NCBI GenBank assembly: GCA_039105265.1
Contig: JAPFFF010000530.1
Location: 1 to 20,511, forward strand
Direction of reading: 5' to 3'
DNA from: Tritrichomonas musculus
Taxonomy: Eukaryota > Parabasalia > Tritrichomonadida > Tritrichomonadidae
DNA length: 20,511 nucleotides
Within the stretch, counting starts at the first letter, position 1. Each line of letters opens with the position of its first letter. Positions 17,055 to 20,511 of this stretch are shown piece after piece. The position numbers and the translations under genes were made by a program. A model generated the notes under the pieces. The model searched no databases and was not told the DNA's origin. It saw nothing but the letters and a program-made list of their open reading frames with translations.

Positions 17055-17348
17055 TTACTCGTTTGATTTGGATTCAGCGTCGAGACGAGCTTTTAACGCG
17101 CGTAACTCAGCTAACTCTTGTTTCTTTCGTTCACGGTATTGTTTTTGTTGTAAGCGTCTAGCGATGATTCTCTCTTCATCAGTAGCGTATTTACGTTTAC
17201 GTCCACGATTGGATTTGGATGGAGTGGTTGGTTCATCAGCGAGTAGTTCGTTGACATTGTTGTCGTCAGTGACTAATTCGTCTGATTGTTTGGATCGTAA
17301 TGATTTGATTACGTCTGTTTCGTTGAAGATGTCGGTATTGATAGTCAT
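17055..17348 (-). CDS. Basic-helix (bZIP-like) DNA-binding protein (97 aa)
   Basis: Likely DNA-binding or regulatory. The acidic, polar first 45 residues may act as an activation or contact region. Then comes RGRKRK at 48-53 and a long basic helix from about 56 to 90, containing ARRLQQKQYRERKKQELAEL, followed by a short leucine-spaced tail (LRALKARL). This resembles the basic region of bZIP factors, with a zipper too short to be sure; the alternative is the small basic-helix family often seen in large DNA viruses. The frame is open for 36 codons further upstream, but I chose the ATG at 17348 because it has a CAAATG context and TATTTTA begins 19 bases before it. It is convergent with the penton-like gene. 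Confidence 0.7.
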   Translation of the reverse strand: MTINTDIFNETDVIKSLRSKQSDELVTDDNNVNELLADEPTTPSKSNRGRKRKYATDEERIIARRLQQKQYRERKKQELAELRALKARLDAESKSNE

Positions 17349-17360
17349 TTGCGTTGAAAA

Positions 17361-17367
17361 TAAAATA
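17361..17367 (-). promoter_or_regulatory. TATTTTA motif before the bZIP-like gene
   Basis: On the minus strand TATTTTA begins 19 bases before the ATG at 17348 and is followed by a second TTTT run. It decides the start chosen for this gene. Confidence 0.55.
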
Positions 17368-17474
17368 TTAGTATTGAACATGAACGTTGATGGATGAATC
17401 AGTAGATTCGTATCGTATAAATGTTGACGGATGAGTTCGATAATGATCAGAATCACTCATGAATCACTTCAAAA

Positions 17475-17518
17475 GTTAGACAGTTAGATCTCACTAGATA
17501 TCTAACTATAAATCTAAC
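17475..17518. repeat. Cluster of GTTAGAT/ATCTAAC words
   Basis: Direct copies GTTAGA (17475) and GTTAGAT (17483) and inverse copies in GATATCTAAC (17497-17506) and AATCTAAC (17511-17518) lie within 44 bases, between the bZIP-like gene and the 325-residue gene. A second cluster of the same word lies at 18639-18682 on the other side of the 325-residue gene. Such paired clusters are candidates for a regulator's binding site or an origin-like element. Confidence 0.6.
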
Positions 17519-17533
17519 TATGCGATTTCGATC

Positions 17534-17541
17534 CAAAAATA
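17534..17541 (-). terminator. TATTTTTG just after the 325-aa gene
   Basis: On the minus strand this word lies seven bases beyond the stop of the 325-residue gene and about 190 bases before the next start, too far to be that gene's promoter by the pattern seen elsewhere. Confidence 0.4.
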
Positions 17542-17547
17542 ACTCAT

Positions 17548-18525
17548 TTATAGGCGATTCATGTACTTGATGTTACTTACATTAGTGATCTTGAATAGCT
17601 TCGTTGACTCGATCTTTTCGATTAAATCAGCGAACTTGAGACTCACATTGAACTCTTGTTTGTATCTATCTTTGACATCTCTTAACGGAACTCTATCAAC
17701 GGTTTGATAGTTCTTCATCAGAAACTCTCTGATATCGTATTTAGACTCAGCCGGTTTAGATATGATTTGTTGAATCTCTGATCTCATACGTTCAATCTCA
17801 CGTAATGAGTACTCGTATTTACGTACAGTTGATTTACATCGGCTACATTCAGGATTGGTCTTAGCGTTATAAGCTGTTATTGATCCATTCATCTTGATGA
17901 CGTTATCGATGATGTGTTTAATCTCATGATTCAATGGTATGTAATATAGTTCACCATCATGAAAGTCTTTACCATAACTATCTTTCGATCGGATCTGATG
18001 TATCAATTTTGAGAGTCTATCAATGAATGACTCGTACTCGACATACTCTTTACTGTGATATAGATCGGATATGTTTTTGAACACTTGATCACACTGTTCG
18101 TTCATCACTTTATGATTACAATGATAACCAATCATCTCATAGTTGACTTTACGAATGAACTTTTTGATCTCAGCTGTATCAGTTGGTTTAACAAGGATCT
18201 CATCGAACTCTGGAATAATCGGTTTGGATCTCGCGAATGACAACAGAGATGGTATTGAATTGAACACATTGACTACATCTTCAACACTCTTAGTGTTTCT
18301 ATCACGAGTACACTTCGTATCGAGTGTTCTGTTGAAGAGATCGTATTTGATCTGTGATCGTTTAGTATACCACTCTTTCAATTGATCGTTATTGGAGTTG
18401 GTATTGTACTTCTCCATGATCTGTTCAGTTCCGATGATCATGAGTGATGGGTTGAAGAGTAACTTACGTGATGATTCATCAGCGAAGTCAAGTCCGTTGA
18501 TTGTTGTTGATGTTTCAGCGATCAT
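17548..18525 (-). CDS. Hypothetical protein with winged-helix-like C-terminus (325 aa)
   Basis: No named family recognised. The product is mainly helical. A Cys/His group near residues 134-145 (CNHKVMNEQC) and CSRCKS near 230 could bind metal together. A charged helical stretch around 236-255 (KYEYSLREIERMRSEIQQII) has coiled-coil character. The last 65 residues look like a winged helix: IREFLMKNYQ, then LRDVKDRYKQEF, then LIEKIESTKLFKITNV and a final strand. Comparable winged ends occur on viral primase and helicase-type replication proteins, so a replication or regulatory role beside PolB is a reasonable inference, not shown. TATTTTA lies 19 bases before the ATG, which has a TTCAAATG context, and TATTTTTG on the same strand lies seven bases after the stop. 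Confidence 0.65.
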   Translation of the reverse strand: MIAETSTTINGLDFADESSRKLLFNPSLMIIGTEQIMEKYNTNSNNDQLKEWYTKRSQIKYDLFNRTLDTKCTRDRNTKSVEDVVNVFNSIPSLLSFARSKPIIPEFDEILVKPTDTAEIKKFIRKVNYEMIGYHCNHKVMNEQCDQVFKNISDLYHSKEYVEYESFIDRLSKLIHQIRSKDSYGKDFHDGELYYIPLNHEIKHIIDNVIKMNGSITAYNAKTNPECSRCKSTVRKYEYSLREIERMRSEIQQIISKPAESKYDIREFLMKNYQTVDRVPLRDVKDRYKQEFNVSLKFADLIEKIESTKLFKITNVSNIKYMNRL

Positions 18526-18537
18526 TTGAATTAGCGA

Positions 18538-18544
18538 TAAAATA
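18538..18544 (-). promoter_or_regulatory. TATTTTA motif before the 325-aa gene
   Basis: Begins 19 bases before the ATG at 18525 on the minus strand. Confidence 0.5.
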
Positions 18545-18638
18545 ATTGATTAGAATGTGATTGATAGCGTTTCTGGTGAACGTGTTATGATGGTCGAAAT
18601 GTATCGAAAATGGATCAAAATAGTATAGAAATCATATA

Positions 18639-18682
18639 GTTAGAATATCAGTTAGATATCTAGTTAGATCTAACTAGTTAAC
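18639..18682. repeat. GTTAGAT cluster with an 18-base perfect palindrome
   Basis: GTTAGAAT (18639), GTTAGATATC (18651), and the perfect palindrome CTAGTTAGATCTAACTAG (18660-18677), followed by GTTAAC (18678-18683), repeat the word seen at 17475-17518. Together the two clusters bracket the 325-residue gene. Confidence 0.7.
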
Positions 18683-18763
18683 TATTGATGTGATTCATGA
18701 GTGATTCTGATCGATTATGAGTGACTGTGAACAGAATAAATAGTAAATCGATATCTAATAAAC

Positions 18764-18843
18764 GTTAGCGCTAACTGGTATAGTGGTAGAGTCATGAATC
18801 GATGGTCCGGAACATTGGTTCGATTCGCTACCGTACCACTTTT
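18764..18843 (+). ncRNA. tRNA-like sequence with Pol III A and B boxes
   Basis: TGGTATAGTGG (18776-18786) fits the eukaryotic A-box pattern fully, GGTTCGATTCG (18817-18827) fits the B box in all but the last base, the 41-base distance is close to that of tRNA genes, and TTTT at 18840-18843 could end Pol III transcription. However, the acceptor and T stems do not pair properly and I cannot fold a good cloverleaf, so it is not called a tRNA. A perfect 12-base palindrome GTTAGCGCTAAC (18764-18775) lies directly before the A box. GAATCGA and TCGATTC inside it form a separate hairpin. It may be a decayed tRNA, a tRNA-derived element, or a small Pol III RNA. Confidence 0.3.
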
Positions 18844-18893
18844 CTGTGTTATTTTGTATCATATTTGTGATAGAACCCTAGCGAACTAAACAC

Positions 18894-19040
18894 CTTGTGG
18901 TAAACTATTACTTGTGGTATAGATAACACAGAAGCATTTGTCGGCAAATGTAATCCTCGTAATGAAAAGACTTCCAGTCTCTTCCCCAACCGAGTAGATG
19001 CATATTGTTTCTCTTTATGGGGTGGTATCATCCCGGGTAC
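18894..19040 (+). repeat. Group of short stem-loops and a direct repeat
   Basis: CTTGTGGTA is repeated at 18894-18902 and 18911-18919. CATTTG (18935-18940) and CAAATG (18945-18950) form a hairpin with a TCGG loop. GAA-A-AGACT (18964-18972) pairs with AGTCT-C-TTC (18976-18984) with one mismatch and a three-base loop. A weaker GGGG/TCCC pairing lies around 19019-19034. Consecutive small hairpins suggest a structured RNA or single-stranded DNA folding. Confidence 0.4.
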
Positions 19041-19101
19041 GTATCATCTCATATCGAATGCACGAACATCTCCACCTGGAACGGTTTTTGTATTTTTTGA
19101 T

Positions 19102-19109
19102 CAAAAATA
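19102..19109 (-). terminator. TATTTTTG just after the 154-aa gene
   Basis: On the minus strand this lies 13 bases beyond the stop of the 154-residue gene, with no start codon following nearby. With the adjoining bases from 19091 it forms an imperfect palindrome around TGATCA. Confidence 0.4.
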
Positions 19110-19121
19110 GAATGAATCCAT

Positions 19122-19586
19122 TTAGATTGGTTCATCGTCATCTTTATCAATCTCACGGAAATCATCAACTGATTGACTCTTAGTGATCGTTTGTTTATAT
19201 TCACTGATGACTTTATGAGCTTTGTTGTAGATCATTTCATATCTCTTCAATTCGGAGTGTAAACATAGTTTATCGATGAAGTATTGATAATAATTGTTGT
19301 CTTTGTATTGTTTTGGTTTCAAATCGATTGTCATCAACATTGGATCTCTATATACTGATCGAAAACGATTCTCTTTCACTGTGATGTATGGAACCTTACC
19401 AAACATATCGATCATCTTGGACATGTCTATAACAGTTGATCCGTATTTGACGAGTAATGGACGAACACTAATACCGTACTCGTTTGGATAGATCTTACTA
19501 TCGAGATACACGTAGAGTTTATCAGTGTTGATTGGATGAATGGTTTCGACGAAGCTTTTGACGGTTGGTTTGATTTCGACAGACAT
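19122..19586 (-). CDS. Hypothetical protein (154 aa)
   Basis: Unrecognised. The first 95 residues look alpha/beta with regular strands (DKLYVYLDSKIYP, GISVRPLLVKYGSTVIDM, KVPYITVKENRFRSVY); a charged helix follows at about 105-135 (DKLCLHSELKRYEMIYNKAHKVISEY), and the end is acidic (FREIDKDDDEPI). No signal peptide or membrane segment. TATTTTT begins 18 bases before the ATG and overlaps the end of the gene ahead. Its place between a NUMOD4-like gene after PolB and the palindrome-rich gap suggests the replication/regulation side of the element rather than the virion side. Confidence 0.65.
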   Translation of the reverse strand: MSVEIKPTVKSFVETIHPINTDKLYVYLDSKIYPNEYGISVRPLLVKYGSTVIDMSKMIDMFGKVPYITVKENRFRSVYRDPMLMTIDLKPKQYKDNNYYQYFIDKLCLHSELKRYEMIYNKAHKVISEYKQTITKSQSVDDFREIDKDDDEPI

Positions 19587-19597
19587 TTCGATAGAAT

Positions 19598-19604
19598 AAA
19601 AATA
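19598..19604 (-). promoter_or_regulatory. TATTTTT motif before the 154-aa gene
   Basis: Begins 18 bases before the ATG at 19586 and seven bases after the stop of the preceding small gene. Confidence 0.55.
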
Positions 19605-19610
19605 ATCGAT

Positions 19611-19802
19611 TCAATTTAAGTTTGAAATCAACTCAGTAATGAGATAGAATTCACCGTTTAAGATCACACCGACATCTCCATAATTGTTATGCCACTCATC
19701 AATGACGTAATATGTTAACTTATCACGAATTATGTATGGTTCTTCAATCGATATCTCGTATCGACCATTGAACCCCTTGATGTCTACGAAATGATATTCC
19801 AT
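19611..19802 (-). CDS. Small stand-alone NUMOD4-like protein (63 aa)
   Basis: The product reads FVDIKGFNGRYEISIEEPY and then IIRDK, which matches the NUMOD4 pattern of an aromatic start, GF-x-GRYEIS and a following R-containing strand. It can be laid beside the start of the HNH protein encoded at 8185 (DYEINTDYPYQIRR and VITEWIRNKY against RYEISIEEPYIIRD and VIDEWHNNYG). NUMOD4 domains usually help homing endonucleases bind DNA; here the domain stands alone without an HNH part in the frame. It has a good TATTTTT motif 18 bases before the ATG and a GAAATG context, which suggests that it is expressed. Possible roles are a DNA-binding regulator or a relic of an endonuclease gene. Confidence 0.6.
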   Translation of the reverse strand: MEYHFVDIKGFNGRYEISIEEPYIIRDKLTYYVIDEWHNNYGDVGVILNGEFYLITELISNLN

Positions 19803-19813
19803 TTCATCAACAC

Positions 19814-19820
19814 AAAAATA
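19814..19820 (-). promoter_or_regulatory. TATTTTT motif between PolB and the NUMOD4-like gene
   Basis: Begins 18 bases before the ATG at 19802 and seven bases after the PolB stop, so it could end one transcript and start the next. Confidence 0.55.
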
Positions 19821-19826
19821 GTTGAC

Positions 19827-20511
19827 TTAGAATTGAACTTTACGTAAGAACTGTGGTAATGTGATTTGTTGGAAACACTTCGTCTTACGAAAACAGTTAC
19901 AACCATCAGTGAGATCAAATGTGATTGATTCACCATTGTATAATCGTTCGTATAACTCTTCAACTGTGATATTCATTCGTTTACACTTATTGAGTATACA
20001 CTGTTTTGGTACCCCTTTACACCTAATATGATAACCTTCTAAACCAACTTCGTCAACTAATATGTCGAGATATGATTTCTTACCAAGAGCGATCAACTTA
20101 CGTGAATGTATCTTACCAACAGCTCCATCAAATGAATCGAAATCACAATGAAACTGTGTCATCTGTTTACCGATCAAATCACGACCATACTTTTCTTTAT
20201 AGATCTGAGCTAATACAGGTACATCTGATTCTTTTATATGGACACTGTCCGTGTCAGTGTAGTATATATCGATTCCGTGTTGTTCAGCTGTTGACACCAC
20301 TTGATTCATGATGTGTTTACTCCATGATAATACAGAAGCTCCAAACTGTGGAAGATTGAAGTGATTGTTGATTGGTTTGATCTTCTTAACGAAACATTTA
20401 GTTGAATCATTGAATGATACTTCTTTGATGAAGTTATAGTTACGATAGATATATGATATAAGATTCTTCTTGTTAACGACTTTGATTTCATCATTCATTG
20501 GTTTCAATATT
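19827..20511 (-). CDS. POLB: Family B DNA polymerase, C-terminal part (cut by the window edge)
   Basis: Replicative DNA polymerase; Polinton PolB is of the protein-primed type. The visible 226 or so residues are the palm and thumb end. FGASVLSWSKHIMNQVV is the helix before the active site, IDIYYTDTDSVHI is motif C with the paired catalytic aspartates, and HSRKLIALGKKSYLDIL followed by YHIRCKGVPKQCI is the KxY-like region of the palm/thumb. A Cys-containing end (GCNCFRKTKCF) follows, and the protein closes with FLRKVQF. The frame stays open to the right edge, so the true start lies outside the window and a TTG near the edge is not a start. It is followed by two small genes on the same strand, each with its own promoter motif. 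Confidence 0.93.
   Translation of the reverse strand, partial: ILKPMNDEIKVVNKKNLISYIYRNYNFIKEVSFNDSTKCFVKKIKPINNHFNLPQFGASVLSWSKHIMNQVVSTAEQHGIDIYYTDTDSVHIKESDVPVLAQIYKEKYGRDLIGKQMTQFHCDFDSFDGAVGKIHSRKLIALGKKSYLDILVDEVGLEGYHIRCKGVPKQCILNKCKRMNITVEELYERLYNGESITFDLTDGCNCFRKTKCFQQITLPQFLRKVQF

Larger units (their letters stand above)
18526..19121. other. Non-coding region rich in palindromes and stem-loops
   Basis: This 596-base gap is by far the longest in the otherwise tightly packed element. It holds the promoter motif of the 325-residue gene, a GTTAGAT cluster with an 18-base palindrome, a 12-base palindrome followed by Pol III-type boxes, several small stem-loops between 18890 and 19040, and a TATTTTTG word after the 154-residue gene. 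The few short frames in it lack start signals. It could be a replication origin, a structured RNA gene, or a promoter hub; the sequence alone does not decide. Confidence 0.6.
1311..20511. mobile_element. Polinton/Maverick-type virus-like element, right part outside the window
   Basis: The family call rests on the co-occurrence in about 19 kb of a retroviral-type integrase, an A32-like packaging ATPase, a capsid-like protein, a penton-like protein and a family B DNA polymerase. The left end is placed where AT-rich flank gives way to mixed sequence, just before a strong hairpin; the exact terminus and any 6-bp target duplication cannot be fixed without the right end. Polintons are known for long terminal inverted repeats, and only one end is visible here. 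The visible part looks largely whole, with one or two suspected breaks at most, which suggests a young insertion. An integrated virophage or adintovirus relative is the main alternative name for the same kind of element. Confidence 0.85.

Noticed and set aside
17349-17456. An N-terminal extension of the bZIP-like protein
   Set aside because: The extra 36 codons cover the TATTTTA promoter motif and have an unlikely composition; the ATG at 17348 fits the pattern.
18764-18843. A functional tRNA gene
   Set aside because: Promoter boxes fit, but the acceptor and T stems do not pair and no anticodon arm forms, so only a tRNA-like sequence is reported.
18849-19031. A 60-codon minus-strand frame in the non-coding gap
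   Set aside because: No promoter motif or AAATG context, and it overlaps the stem-loop group.
1311-20511. A ciliate Tlr-type element using a variant code
   Set aside because: TAA and TGA both end several well-supported genes at sensible places, so the standard code applies.

Overview
The window holds most of a Polinton/Maverick-type virus-like element from a eukaryote, entered from a very AT-rich left flank and left inside its DNA polymerase gene at the right edge. Hallmarks read directly from the translations are a retroviral-type integrase with an SH3/chromo-like tail, an A32/FtsK-like packaging ATPase with clear Walker A and B motifs, a 528-residue protein that fits a double jelly-roll major capsid protein, a likely penton (minor capsid) protein, and the C-terminal part of a family B DNA polymerase with the YTDTDS palm motif. 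TAA and TGA both act as ordinary stops, which argues against a ciliate code. The host cannot be named from the sequence: the AT-rich flank and the gene set would suit an AT-rich fungus (for example Glomeromycotina) or a parabasalid protist, and this is only a guess. The element looks largely whole over the visible part, with long open frames and at most one or two suspected breaks, so it is probably a young copy.

Layout. 1-1310: AT-rich non-coding flank with a 52-bp tandem repeat. About 1311-1458: base composition changes, and a strong hairpin marks the probable left terminal region. 1459-9502, plus strand: a small protein, a 449-residue unknown, integrase, packaging ATPase, a small hydrophobic/amphipathic protein, a small basic protein, a proline/glutamate-rich linker protein, the major capsid protein, an HNH homing-type endonuclease and two small unknowns. 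9533-16272, minus strand: a giant 2155-residue fibre-like protein and a short overlapping gene upstream of it. 16288-17049, plus: the penton-like protein, sharing a 15-base promoter gap with the minus unit. 17055-20511, minus: a basic-helix (bZIP-like) protein, a 325-residue protein with a winged-helix-like end, a 596-base non-coding stretch rich in palindromes and stem-loops, a 154-residue unknown, a small NUMOD4-like protein and PolB.

How it works together. Integrase and PolB would serve integration and protein-primed replication; ATPase, capsid, penton and fibre would build a virion. Transcription looks virus-like and compact. A TATTTT[T/A] motif lies about 18 bases before most start codons, the start itself sits in an AAATG context, and genes that lack their own motif follow the previous stop by 10-12 bases. 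The same motif often sits just after gene ends, including at a convergent junction, so it may mark both transcript starts and ends. The most unusual parts are the internally duplicated giant fibre, the dual-role motif, the 10-base intercistronic gaps, the 15-base divergent promoter and the palindrome-rich region beside the replication genes. No adenovirus-type protease gene is visible here, and the right terminal repeat lies outside the window.
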